Origin: Candidatus Gastranaerophilales bacterium
GTDB lineage: Bacteria; Cyanobacteriota; Vampirovibrionia; Gastranaerophilales; Gastranaerophilaceae
Direction: 5' to 3'
NCBI GenBank assembly: GCA_944325545.1
Contig: CALVAM010000006.1
Coordinates: forward strand, 18,615 to 82,614
Length of the DNA stretch: 64,000 bases
Of this stretch, positions 54,739 to 62,893 are shown in pieces (position 1 is the stretch's first letter; every line of letters begins with the position of its first letter). The notes under the pieces are model-generated. The model worked only from the letters and a program-made list of their open reading frames with translations, ran no database searches and was not told the origin of the DNA. A program made the position numbers and the translations under genes.

Positions 54739-54814
54739 GCGCTTGTAGCTCAGTAGGATAGAGCGGAGGTTTCCTAAACCTTGTCTGCCGTGGGTTCGAC
54801 TCCCTCCAGGCGCA
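54739..54814 (+). tRNA. tRNA-Arg (CCT)
   Basis: Cloverleaf: acceptor GCGCTTG/CAGGCGC, D arm TAGCTCAGTAGGATAGAGC, anticodon arm GAGGT-TTCCTAA-ACCTT with CCT anticodon reading AGG, T loop TTCGACT, discriminator A, no encoded CCA. The T stem has a T-T mismatch at 50/64, as in the tRNA at 35722. Upstream lies the broken copy; tRNA-Arg genes are common integration sites. Confidence 0.92.
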
Positions 54815-54989
54815 TATTTTAAATTTTAACATGCAGGGTGCAATTTCTGTAAATTAGTGAATAGTGAAGATTGAGATGTGAGGAGAACATTATAATTTTT
54901 TAAAAACTCCTAAATTTATAAACTTATCCACTAATGAATTATCGCTCATCTTAATTTTCAAGTATTTAGGAAAGGAACTTTATCAAACA
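54815..54989. other. Intergenic AT-rich DNA with decayed repeat pieces
   Basis: No gene. 54831-54848 (CATGCAGGGTGCAATTTC) matches the outer half of the terminal repeat of the element at 54990, and GTGAATAGTG (54860-54869) is the reverse of the CACTATTCA short repeats. It is probably a decayed copy of the same element. Confidence 0.5.
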
Positions 54990-55162
54990 TGTAGGGTGCA
55001 ATTTTTTGCACCTTATAAACTTTTTATCCCACTCCTCTAGAGGGAGGGGTTAGTGGGGATAAGAGTTGAGAAGTTTATAAATTTAGGAGTTTAGAAGGAG
55101 TTAATAATAAAACTCTATTCACTATTCATAAAATTTAGGTGCAAAAAATTGCACCCTACATA
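54990..55162. mobile_element. MITE-like element with perfect 24-bp terminal inverted repeats
   Basis: 54990-55013 and 55139-55162 are exact reverse complements of 24 bases; each end is itself a hairpin (GGTGCAA-TTTT-TTGCACC). The 173-bp unit has no coding capacity. Inside are a GC palindrome (CTCCTCTAGAGGGAGGGG, 55031-55048) and the dispersed AGTTAATAATAAAACTC module (55095-55129), both found elsewhere in the window. No clear target duplication. Decayed ends are seen at 48970-48992 and 54831-54848. Confidence 0.65.
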
Positions 55163-55176
55163 TTGCAATTATTAAA

Positions 55177-55806
55177 TTATTTATCATAATTCACTTGGAG
55201 CTTTCTTCCTGCTTGAATTTCTTTTATTTTACCTTGTTTTATAGATCCATAAATATATGTAAATCTATCTTTATATGTACTTTCACCAATTTTTTTCACT
55301 AACTTATCATTTAAAGGATGAACATAAACTTTACAATTTTCTTCAAAAGCAGAGCAAAATTCCCCACCATTACTAGAAAATTCCAACATTAAACCATCGT
55401 CAAGCAACATCGTTCCATCTGGATTTATTTTTTTAGGTTGTAAAATATCAGAATATGTCATTGCGAATTCTTCATTTGTAGAACAAGGTACTTTTACGCC
55501 ATTTTGCATCGTTTCATAACTATATTTTTCAATTTTATACATACAATCACTAGCCTTATTAAGCCAAACCTGATCTTTTTGAGAAGGTAATAATGAATTA
55601 AATGAAAAATAAAATACAATTATTGTAACTAATATAAATATTGGCATATAAATCGTTACTAATCGACAACTACTATTAATAAAATATTTCCTTAACGGAT
55701 ACTTTGAAGAATCTATAAAATCAAAATTATTAGTCTTTTTTTGTAAAAAAATTATAATACTTGCCAGCAATACCAATGGTATCAAATTTAAAAATATACT
55801 CATCAT
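55177..55806 (-). CDS. Membrane-anchored protein of unknown function (209 aa)
   Basis: Two N-terminal hydrophobic segments (about 3-20 and 48-70) followed by an outer domain of about 135 residues with four Cys (SDCMYK, VPCST, EFCSA, ENCKV), which may form disulfides. The Gly/Asp-rich patterns (NPDGTMLLDDGLMLEF) and tail resemble pilin-like or secreted beta domains, but no family is recognised. GAAGGT precedes ATG 55806. It stands alone between the MITE-like element and metG (divergent). Confidence 0.6.
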   Translation of the reverse strand: MMSIFLNLIPLVLLASIIIFLQKKTNNFDFIDSSKYPLRKYFINSSCRLVTIYMPIFILVTIIVFYFSFNSLLPSQKDQVWLNKASDCMYKIEKYSYETMQNGVKVPCSTNEEFAMTYSDILQPKKINPDGTMLLDDGLMLEFSSNGGEFCSAFEENCKVYVHPLNDKLVKKIGESTYKDRFTYIYGSIKQGKIKEIQAGRKLQVNYDK

Positions 55807-55873
55807 AAATCTAAAGACCTTCAGTTTAATAATTAGATAATAACATAATCATCACCTAAATTAAAATTTTTCA

Positions 55874-55882
55874 TGCTATAAT
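55874..55882 (+). promoter_or_regulatory. Extended -10 promoter of metG
   Basis: TG-C-TATAAT; predicted start near 55889 with GAGGG before ATG 55920. Confidence 0.65.
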
Positions 55883-55919
55883 CGACTTAAAATAGTAGAT
55901 TAGCAGAGGGAAATATATT

Positions 55920-57482
55920 ATGGATAGATTTTATACAACAACAGCGATTGATTATGTAAACGGGGCACCACATATTGGACACGCTTATGAAAAAATTCTT
56001 ACGGATGTTATTTACAGACATTTCACACAAAGATGTGAAAATACTTATTTTTTAACCGGCACAGATGAACACGGTATAAAAATCCAAAAAACTTCAGCTC
56101 AAAATGGAATGACTCCAAAAGAATTATGCGATATGAATGCTAATAAATTCAAAGAAGCTTGGAAAGCTTTAGATATAGATTATTCTCAATTTATTAGAAC
56201 AACTGACGAACAACATGAAAAAATTGTTCAAAAGATATTTAAAAAATTGGTAGATAAAGGTGACATTTATAAAAATTCATATACAGGTTTATATTGTTCA
56301 GGATGTGAAGCATTTTTGAGTGAAAAGGATTTAACAGAAGACGGGCTTTGTCCGGATCACTTGAAAAAACCAGAAGTTGTTAGTGAAGAAAACTATTTCT
56401 TTAAATTAACAAAATACAAAGATGCGATAATCAAGCATATAAAAACAAATCCTGATTTTATAGTTCCATCTTTTAGAGCAAATGAAGTTTTAAATCAGTT
56501 GGAAAACATTGAAGATATCTCTGTTTCCCGTGCAAAATCAAACGTGTCTTGGGGAATTCCGGTATTAGGAGATGATGATCAAGTAATTTATGTATGGATT
56601 GATGCTCTATCTAACTATATTACAGCTTTAGGATATAACCCAGATGGCGAAAGCGAAGAAAAATTTAATAAATTTTGGCCTGCTGATGTTCAAGTAATCG
56701 GAAAAGATATTTTAAAATTCCATAGTATTTACTGGATTGCAATACTTATGGCATTAGATTTACCATTGCCAAAACATATTTTAGCTCATGGTTGGATTAC
56801 AATTGATCAGACTAAGATGTCAAAATCTTTAGGAAATGTTATTTCTCCAACAGGCGTTTTAGAAGCATTTAATTTAGAAATACCTGATCCTTTAAGATAT
56901 TATATGGCAACTGCTGCACCTTGCGGTAAAGATGGCAATTATTCTGATGAAGATTTTAAAGAAAAAGTAAACGCACATCTTGCAAATTCAATGGGTAATC
57001 TTTTAAATAGAACTTTATCAATGTTAGTAAAATACTTTGATGGAGATATTAAACCTGAATTTTTAGATAAAAATGAGTTAAAAGAAAAAGCTTTAGAAAC
57101 GATAAAAGCTGTAAAACATCATTTTGATTATTTTGAAATCCAAGAAGCTGCATTAAAAATTATGGAGCTAGTAGATTTTGTTAATAAATATGTAACAGAT
57201 AATGCTCCTTGGACTCTTGCAAAAGAAGGACAAATGGAAAAATGCGGAATTGTTTTAACAAATGTTTTACAAGTAATGACAGCTGTTGCATCTTTAATTT
57301 ACCCCTATTGTCCAAATATTGCAAAATCAATGTCAGAACAGCTTGGATATGATTTGAATACAAAATTAGATGATATAACTTGTGAAGTATTACAAGCTGG
57401 ACATTTAATTAATAAAGAAAATATTACTCCTGTATTTTTAAGAGTCGATAGCGAACTTGCGGATAAAAAAGGAAATAAATAA
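55920..57482 (+). CDS. metG: Methionyl-tRNA synthetase
   Basis: Class I enzyme charging tRNA-Met. HIGH site APHIGHAYEK (18-21), a single zinc knuckle in YCSGCEAFLSEKD...CPDHL, and TKMSKSLGNV (KMSKS at 299-303), then the helical anticodon-binding domain. 520 residues, without the C-terminal Trbp111-like dimerisation domain found in many homologues. Own extended -10 promoter and terminator. Confidence 0.96.
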   Translation: MDRFYTTTAIDYVNGAPHIGHAYEKILTDVIYRHFTQRCENTYFLTGTDEHGIKIQKTSAQNGMTPKELCDMNANKFKEAWKALDIDYSQFIRTTDEQHEKIVQKIFKKLVDKGDIYKNSYTGLYCSGCEAFLSEKDLTEDGLCPDHLKKPEVVSEENYFFKLTKYKDAIIKHIKTNPDFIVPSFRANEVLNQLENIEDISVSRAKSNVSWGIPVLGDDDQVIYVWIDALSNYITALGYNPDGESEEKFNKFWPADVQVIGKDILKFHSIYWIAILMALDLPLPKHILAHGWITIDQTKMSKSLGNVISPTGVLEAFNLEIPDPLRYYMATAAPCGKDGNYSDEDFKEKVNAHLANSMGNLLNRTLSMLVKYFDGDIKPEFLDKNELKEKALETIKAVKHHFDYFEIQEAALKIMELVDFVNKYVTDNAPWTLAKEGQMEKCGIVLTNVLQVMTAVASLIYPYCPNIAKSMSEQLGYDLNTKLDDITCEVLQAGHLINKENITPVFLRVDSELADKKGNK

Positions 57483-57496
57483 TAAAAATGTAAAAT

Positions 57497-57526
57497 AAGA
57501 GAGGCAATTACTTGCCTCTCTTTTAA
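57497..57526 (+). terminator. Terminator after metG
   Basis: AAGAGAGGCAA (57497-57507) / TTGCCTCTCTT (57512-57522), loop TTAC, then TT. Confidence 0.78.
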
Positions 57527-57566
57527 AAATCTGATACTATTAAAAGGTATTAGGAGTAAGTGTTTT

Positions 57567-58688
57567 GTGCAAATTTTTCCAATAAATTTAAAAATAAATC
57601 AACCAATAAATTATAGAGAAAATATAATGATTCCCAAAACTAATTTTCAGAGGTTAGATATGATATGTAAACCTGATGAGATTTCATTTCGAGCGAACAC
57701 TTCTAATGGAAATATTTTAAAAAAATTAAAAGAAATTACTTGTCCATATACAGGTATAAAAATGTTATCAGGCTCGACTGTTACAGCTTTAGAAAAAAGA
57801 ATTGAAGGGTTTAAATCTACTGAAAGAATATTAAAAATGCTTTCCAAATACACTGATTATATGCAGATTACAGAAAGAAAAATGTATAATATTTTTTCAA
57901 AATATAATGAAAAAAATCCGGATAAAAATTTAACAGAATGTCTTCAAGAATTTTATAATGAGAGTTTAGCAAAGTTAAAATTGGAAGAGTTTGAAGTTTT
58001 AGATAATGTTGATGATATATCAAAAGAATTATCTCCGGAAACAGCTTTACAAGTAAGAGCTAAAACAACTCGTTGTAGAGAAGTTATTTTAGCCAATAAC
58101 AAAGAAGACACATTTAAACGTCGTCTATTTTTGAGTTCATTAGATGAAATATCAGCTAAAGATGAAAAAGAAAAAAATATTTTAGAAAAAATGAAAGACC
58201 AAGCTTTATATCTTCCAACTTCAAGCAGCAGCGAAAATGCTTTTGTTGTTAAATACGCTTCTAGGGGAGAAAAAGAAATTGCAAAAAGAATTTTAAGAGC
58301 ATCCGCAGGAACGATTGAGCATATAAAACCTGATTCAAAGGGTGGAGAAAATGACATTGGAAACTTTATGCTAGTTTCATCTTTGGCAAATAGTAATCGT
58401 GAAAATATGCCGTTAGAAAAATATATACTAAGACATCCAAATATTCCTCAATATTGTCAAAAATATGTTGAAGAAATAATGCAGGAGATTTATAAAGGTC
58501 ATTTGAAAGGTAACGAAACTTACCCATACAAAATAAAAGAAAGACTCGCAAAAGAATCTAATAATAAGATACAGTTAGATTTATCAAATTATAGATATAC
58601 TTTTTCTGAAGCTATTGAAAAAGAAAATAACCATTATAAGAATTTAAAAACAAAACGTAAATTTAAGGGAGTCTTAAATGTCAATTAA
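57567..58688 (+). CDS. HNH nuclease-like protein with N-terminal ISFRAN motif
   Basis: 373 residues. N-terminal about 45 residues (PKTNFQRLDM ... DEISFRANTS) carry the lineage motif; CPYTG (59-63) may be the start of a split zinc site; a long charged helical region follows; then IEHIKPDSKGGENDIGNFML with ANSNRENMP (His252, Asn266, Asn277, Arg278) fits the HNH pattern. Start is GTG 57567 after AGGAG; ATG 57627 has no site. The 3' end overlaps a 48-codon RHH gene by 11 bases. Target unknown; catalytic activity is inferred. Confidence 0.65.
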   Translation: MQIFPINLKINQPINYRENIMIPKTNFQRLDMICKPDEISFRANTSNGNILKKLKEITCPYTGIKMLSGSTVTALEKRIEGFKSTERILKMLSKYTDYMQITERKMYNIFSKYNEKNPDKNLTECLQEFYNESLAKLKLEEFEVLDNVDDISKELSPETALQVRAKTTRCREVILANNKEDTFKRRLFLSSLDEISAKDEKEKNILEKMKDQALYLPTSSSSENAFVVKYASRGEKEIAKRILRASAGTIEHIKPDSKGGENDIGNFMLVSSLANSNRENMPLEKYILRHPNIPQYCQKYVEEIMQEIYKGHLKGNETYPYKIKERLAKESNNKIQLDLSNYRYTFSEAIEKENNHYKNLKTKRKFKGVLNVN

Positions 58689-58824
58689 TGAAAAAAATCA
58701 AAAAGTTTTTACTTTAAGAATTGATAATAACCTTTTTGAAAAAATAAAAAAAGACGCAGAAAAAAATAAACGTACCATTACTAAACATATAGAATATGTT
58801 TTGGAAAAAAGTCTTGAACAATAA
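58678..58824 (+). CDS. Ribbon-helix-helix (Arc/MetJ-like) DNA-binding protein, 48 aa
   Basis: Reads MSINEKNQKVFTLRIDNNLF then EKIKKDAEKNKRTITKHIE and ends ...EKSLEQ. The strand FTLRID, followed by two helices with NKRTITKHIEYVLEKSL, is the RHH fold of Arc-like regulators and antitoxins. AGGGAG lies seven bases before the ATG, and the start overlaps the HNH gene by 11 bases, so the two are translationally coupled. Short length explains why it is easily missed. It probably represses the pair's promoter. Confidence 0.75.
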   Translation: MSINEKNQKVFTLRIDNNLFEKIKKDAEKNKRTITKHIEYVLEKSLEQ

Positions 58825-58828
58825 TCAC

Positions 58829-59416
58829 CTAAATTACAATTTCACCCTGTCTGAAAATAATGATTTCATCATTTTTAAATCCGGCAACGGTAGAGGCTTT
58901 TCCTTTAGCTGAATAACCGAAATCATGGATTACTAAATCAACTTTATCTCCAATATAATTCATTGCTTCTTCATAACTCAAAGCAGCAGGCTCTCCTGAT
59001 AAGTTTGCACTGGTAGTTGCAAGAATATGCTCATCAATATTTTCACAAATTTTTTGAAAAACTTTGTTATCAGGAATTCTAACCCCAACAGTATTCATAT
59101 TAGAGGTAATATAATCCGGAGTTTTTTCTGATTTTTCTAATACAAGAGTTAAAGCACCCGGAAAAAATTTTTTTATTAATTTTTGAGCTTCTTTAGGAAT
59201 AGGTTGTTTTAAATAATCAAAAAAATTATAAAACTCATTACTCATTAAAATCAATGGTTTTTTACCATCTCTATGTTTTATATCATAAATTTTTTTCACA
59301 GCTTTTTCATTATTCGGTAAACATCCAAGTCCCCAAACAGTATCTGTTACGTATGCGATAACTCCGCCATTTTTTAAAATTTCGTTTATATCATTTTCTA
59401 AAAAAAATTTTTCCAT
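58829..59416 (-). CDS. tsaC: Threonylcarbamoyl-AMP synthase (TsaC/YrdC/Sua5 family)
   Basis: Makes threonylcarbamoyl-AMP from Thr, bicarbonate and ATP for t6A37 in ANN-decoding tRNAs. YrdC fold motifs: AYVTDTVWGLGC, KKIYDIKHRDGKKPLILM (KxR..KPL), PGALTLVL, VGVRIPD and ATSANLSGEPA. 195 residues, the short TsaC form without the Sua5 C-terminal domain. ATG 59416 after GAGG is used; a TTG at 59425 is possible. Converges on the RHH gene with a four-base gap. Confidence 0.93.
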   Translation of the reverse strand: MEKFFLENDINEILKNGGVIAYVTDTVWGLGCLPNNEKAVKKIYDIKHRDGKKPLILMSNEFYNFFDYLKQPIPKEAQKLIKKFFPGALTLVLEKSEKTPDYITSNMNTVGVRIPDNKVFQKICENIDEHILATTSANLSGEPAALSYEEAMNYIGDKVDLVIHDFGYSAKGKASTVAGFKNDEIIIFRQGEIVI

Positions 59417-59499
59417 ACTTATCAACCTCTAATAAATATTGCTCTAAGAATCATTTTTATATTATAATACAATAGCACAATAAATAAAAAGGAGAAGGT

Positions 59500-59745
59500 A
59501 TGGTTCAACAATTTAATACACCACAAAAAACAAGACAAGCAGTAATTTTATTTTTAAAAGGTTCTGCAACTCCTGTTGTAATGTATTTTGAAAATCCTCA
59601 AGCGGTTTATGCTGAGTTAAAACAATTAATGAAAAGTCCAACTCCTGTTTTAGTAGAAAAAGAACCAATCGGACCTATTAAAAAATTATGTTTTGTATCT
59701 ACTCAGATAGCAGGTTTAGTATTACAGGAAGAACCATATGCATAA
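59500..59745 (+). CDS. Small conserved-looking protein upstream of yceD (81 aa)
   Basis: MVQQFNTPQKTRQAVILFLK with LKGSATPVVMYFENPQAVYA looks like a small alpha/beta fold, soluble, no Cys cluster; family not recognised. AAAAGGAG precedes ATG 59500, and a TATAAT at 59463-59468 is upstream. It overlaps yceD by eight bases, so it begins the rpmF-fatty acid operon and may belong to it functionally. Confidence 0.65.
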   Translation: MVQQFNTPQKTRQAVILFLKGSATPVVMYFENPQAVYAELKQLMKSPTPVLVEKEPIGPIKKLCFVSTQIAGLVLQEEPYA

Positions 59746-60241
59746 AGATGACAACACTTCCAAAATAATCTCAATTGAAGATATTGAAAAAAACAAAGAT
59801 AAGACACTGCATTATGAATTTAATGGAGAGATTGTTGAGCTGGAAGGTTGTTATATAGCAGCAAATTTAGACTTAAAATCGTTGGGTGAATATATAGAAG
59901 TAAAAGGTAGTGTTGAAGGAAAAATTCAACTCGAGTGTGATAGATGTCTTAATAAATTTGATTATGAATTAAATTTTGAAATAGATGAAATGTATGCAAA
60001 AAATTCACTTTATGAAGAATATGGTCAAGAGGTGGAACTCAAGTCAGGACAGTTTATTACGGATTTAAACGGTGAAAAAGAAATCGATGTTTATGACTTA
60101 TTGTATCAATCTGTAATATTGCAGTTACCAAATAAAAAAGTTTGTGGTATAAATTGTAAAGAGGGATTATTTGTGTCAGAAGAAGAAATAAATATTCCTG
60201 ATGAAAGAATGAATGTATTTAAAAATATAAAAATAGAATAA
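59738..60241 (+). CDS. yceD: YceD/DUF177 family protein
   Basis: 167 residues. DUF177 pattern: GSVEGKIQLECDRCLNKFDY with the CxxC, an acidic middle, EIDVYDLLYQSVILQLP and KVCGINCKEG with a second Cys pair. Family members sit directly before rpmF and in plants act in 23S rRNA accumulation; the molecular role is not settled. Overlaps the upstream 81-residue gene, and 89 bases precede rpmF. Confidence 0.85.
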   Translation: MHKDDNTSKIISIEDIEKNKDKTLHYEFNGEIVELEGCYIAANLDLKSLGEYIEVKGSVEGKIQLECDRCLNKFDYELNFEIDEMYAKNSLYEEYGQEVELKSGQFITDLNGEKEIDVYDLLYQSVILQLPNKKVCGINCKEGLFVSEEEINIPDERMNVFKNIKIE

Positions 60242-60330
60242 CCCGATAATATAAGTAGTACTAAAATTAAAGCTGTAACAATGATGATTAATTGGAATAG
60301 CAAACAAAATTAGAAAGGAAGATATAAGAA

Positions 60331-60669
60331 ATGGCAGTACCAAAGAAAAGAACAGGGCATAGTGCTCAAGGAAAAAGAAGATCAAATTGGAAGGCAACAA
60401 AGCCTGAATTAACAATTTGTCCAAATTGCGGACAAAAAGTATTAACTCATACAGTATGTACAGCTTGCGGAACATACAAAGGAAAAGTAGTTTCTAAAAA
60501 AGCTGAAGGTTATGTAGAAGAAGTTAAAGAAGAAAAAAAAGCTAAGAAATCAACTAAAAAATCAGAAGCTCCATTAGCAGAAGAAGTAAAAGTTGAAGAG
60601 GTTAAGGCTGAAGAAATAGCAGAAAAAACAAAAGAAGAATCTTCAGCAGAAGAAAAAACTGAAGAATAG
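60331..60669 (+). CDS. rpmF: 50S ribosomal protein L32 with long acidic/lysine-rich tail
   Basis: The first about 57 residues are L32: MAVPKKRTGHSAQGKRRSNW, then CPNC (30-33) and CTAC (43-46) of the zinc-binding form. A further about 55 residues of Lys/Glu/Ala-rich low complexity (KKAKKSTKKSEAP..., VKVEEVKAEEIAEK) double the normal length of about 57-60. AAAGGAAG precedes ATG. Lies between yceD and plsX as in many bacteria. The tail is likely disordered and exposed. Confidence 0.92.
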   Translation: MAVPKKRTGHSAQGKRRSNWKATKPELTICPNCGQKVLTHTVCTACGTYKGKVVSKKAEGYVEEVKEEKKAKKSTKKSEAPLAEEVKVEEVKAEEIAEKTKEESSAEEKTEE

Positions 60670-60682
60670 AGGGATGAATTAG

Positions 60683-61738
60683 ATGACAAGAATAGCTATA
60701 GATGCGATGGGGGGAGACCATGCTCCGTTTGAAATAGTAGCAGGTGCTGTATGGGCGGCTGCAGAATATGGAGTGGCGTTAGAATTAGTCGGGAAACAAG
60801 ACAGAATCGAACATTGTCTGGAAGCAATTCAGCAGGAGGGTTTTTTATCAGACTGTGGAAAGGCAGGAAGAAAAAGACGGGTTCGAGTTGATGTAAAGTC
60901 TTTAGACATCAAGATTACCCACGCATCAGAAATTATTGAAATGGGCGAAGCTCCCGGTCAAGCTATTCGAAAAAAGAAAAATTCCTCAATAGTATTAGCG
61001 GTAAACTCAGTTGCAACAGGTAGCTCTGAAGCTCTTGTTGCAGCAGGTTCTACCGGAGCGGCAATGGCATCAAGTTTATTTGGATTAGGAAGAATCCCAG
61101 GAATAGATAGACCCGCTATTGCTGTTACATTACCAACGATGAAAAAACCGATTGTAATAATTGATGCAGGTGCTAATAGTAATTGTACCCCACAAATGTT
61201 AAAACAATTTGCTATTATGGGTATGACATTTTCTAAAAATGTTTTAGGAATTGAAAATCCTAGAGTTGGTGTTTTAAATATAGGTGAAGAAGCCGGTAAA
61301 GGTAATGAGCTTGCTCAAAATACTTATAATATTTTAGAAGAAGAAAAAGAAAAATTTAATTTTATGGGCAATGTAGAAGGAAGAGAATTATTCCTTAATG
61401 TTTGCGATGTTGTAGTATGTGATGGTTTTGTAGGAAATGTTGTTCTAAAAGTGACTGAAGGAACATCATCATTACTATTTAAAATGATTAAAAGTGAATT
61501 CAAGTCTGATTTTCTTGGCATGTTAATCGGGCTATTAGCAAAACCTTTTATGAAACGAATTTATGAAAAAATCAATTATGAGGAATTCGGGGGAGCTTTA
61601 TTATTAGGCGTAAAAGGTATAACTGTAATTTCACATGGCAGAAGTAACGCTTATGCAATCAAGAATGCTGTAAGAGTAGCAAAAGATGCCGTTGAAACAG
61701 GGGTAAACAGAAAGATTTCCGAATCAATCGAAGCATAG
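60683..61738 (+). CDS. plsX: Phosphate acyltransferase PlsX
   Basis: Converts acyl-ACP to acyl-phosphate for phospholipid synthesis; peripheral membrane protein. IAIDAMGGDHAPFEIVAGA, HASEIIEMGEAPGQAIRKKKNSS, AAGSTGAAMA, NIGEEAGKGN and DGFVGNVVLKVTEG are family motifs. 351 residues; a short basic insert (CGKAGRKRRVRVD, about 54-66) is not usual. Follows rpmF after 13 bases with AGAGGG, clear operon. Confidence 0.95.
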   Translation: MTRIAIDAMGGDHAPFEIVAGAVWAAAEYGVALELVGKQDRIEHCLEAIQQEGFLSDCGKAGRKRRVRVDVKSLDIKITHASEIIEMGEAPGQAIRKKKNSSIVLAVNSVATGSSEALVAAGSTGAAMASSLFGLGRIPGIDRPAIAVTLPTMKKPIVIIDAGANSNCTPQMLKQFAIMGMTFSKNVLGIENPRVGVLNIGEEAGKGNELAQNTYNILEEEKEKFNFMGNVEGRELFLNVCDVVVCDGFVGNVVLKVTEGTSSLLFKMIKSEFKSDFLGMLIGLLAKPFMKRIYEKINYEEFGGALLLGVKGITVISHGRSNAYAIKNAVRVAKDAVETGVNRKISESIEA

Positions 61739-61802
61739 TTTTCTAAAATTTGAAAATTAATTCGCCCCGAAAGTAAAATATTGAAGAAGGAGTAATCAAT
61801 TA

Positions 61803-62813
61803 ATGGGAAATAATCTAATTCCTTTGAGAATTGCCGGCGTTGGATATAGTATTCCGAAGACGGTGATTACGAATGAGGATTTAACAAAGTTGTATGATAC
61901 ATCTGATGAATGGATTTACACGAGAACTGGAATTAAAGAAAGACGAGTTGTTTCAGGTGAAGAAAATGCGATAGATTTAGGTTATCAAGCGGCAAAAAAT
62001 GCGATTGAGAAGTCAGGAATCAAAGCTGATGATATTGATTTAATTTTGGCTGCATCATCAGCACCACCTGATTTATATCCGGCAATTGCTTGTCATATAC
62101 ATCAAAGATTGGGTATTCAAAAACAGATTCCAGCATTCGATATAACAGCCGCTTGTTCAGGATTAATTTACGGTTTAAGTATTGCAAAAGCTTATATCGC
62201 ATCAGGAATGTATAAAAATATTTTGATTGTTGCAACTGATAATAATTCAAGATTAGTGGATTGGACAGATAGAGGAACTTCAATCTTATTTGGAGATGGA
62301 GCTGGAGCTATGGTTGTTACAGCATCTGAAGATGGTATTGATGATGTAATTGCAATTGATATAAAAGCTGACGGTAATTATGGACATTTAATAGAGTTAG
62401 CTTTTGACGGTAAAAATTGTCCTTTAGTTGAACAATATGAAGAAAAACCTAAAGGAATTAGAATGAACGGTCGCGGAGTGTATACATTTGTTGCTAAAAT
62501 TCTTCCGCATTATGTAGAAGAATTAGTTGCCAATGCCGGAATGAATGCTGATGACATTGATTATTTAATACCACATCAAGCAAATATTAGAATTATTCAA
62601 GCTGTTCAAGAAAGGTTGGGATATTCTGATGACAAGGTAGTGACTAATATAAAATATTATGGTAACACTTCTGCTGCATCTATTCCGATTGCTTTAGCTG
62701 AAAGCGTTGAAAAGGGTAAGGTCAAATTAGGTACGACTGCGATTTTATGTGGTTTTGGTGCCGGTATGACTTGGGGCGGAGCTATCGTAAGATTAAGAGA
62801 AGGCATATGCTAA
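61803..62813 (+). CDS. fabH: 3-oxoacyl-ACP synthase III
   Basis: Starts fatty acid synthesis by condensing acetyl-CoA with malonyl-ACP. Thiolase fold with the triad Cys118 (DITAACSG), His258 (LIPHQANIRI) and Asn288 (YYGNTSAAS); GFGAGMTWGGA at the C-terminus. 336 residues is typical. AAGGAG precedes ATG. Between plsX and fabD. Confidence 0.96.
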   Translation: MGNNLIPLRIAGVGYSIPKTVITNEDLTKLYDTSDEWIYTRTGIKERRVVSGEENAIDLGYQAAKNAIEKSGIKADDIDLILAASSAPPDLYPAIACHIHQRLGIQKQIPAFDITAACSGLIYGLSIAKAYIASGMYKNILIVATDNNSRLVDWTDRGTSILFGDGAGAMVVTASEDGIDDVIAIDIKADGNYGHLIELAFDGKNCPLVEQYEEKPKGIRMNGRGVYTFVAKILPHYVEELVANAGMNADDIDYLIPHQANIRIIQAVQERLGYSDDKVVTNIKYYGNTSAASIPIALAESVEKGKVKLGTTAILCGFGAGMTWGGAIVRLREGIC

Positions 62814-62824
62814 ATTTATATATG

Positions 62825-62855
62825 CAGAAGTTCCAATGGAATTTCTGTATTATTT
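62825..62855 (+). terminator. Hairpin between fabH and fabD
   Basis: CAGAAGTTCC (62825-62834) / GGAATTTCTG (62838-62847), loop AAT, one G-U pair; tail TATTATTTT is weak. It may attenuate or stabilise the operon mRNA rather than fully stop it. Confidence 0.45.
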
Positions 62856-62893
62856 TGCATTCTAAATAAAATTTTAATAAAGGAGTAATAATT

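Noticed and set aside
54465..54832. Two minus-strand reading frames across the tRNA-Arg region
   Set aside because: They are the antisense of the tRNA and of its broken copy; the apparent similarity between them comes from the shared tRNA sequence.
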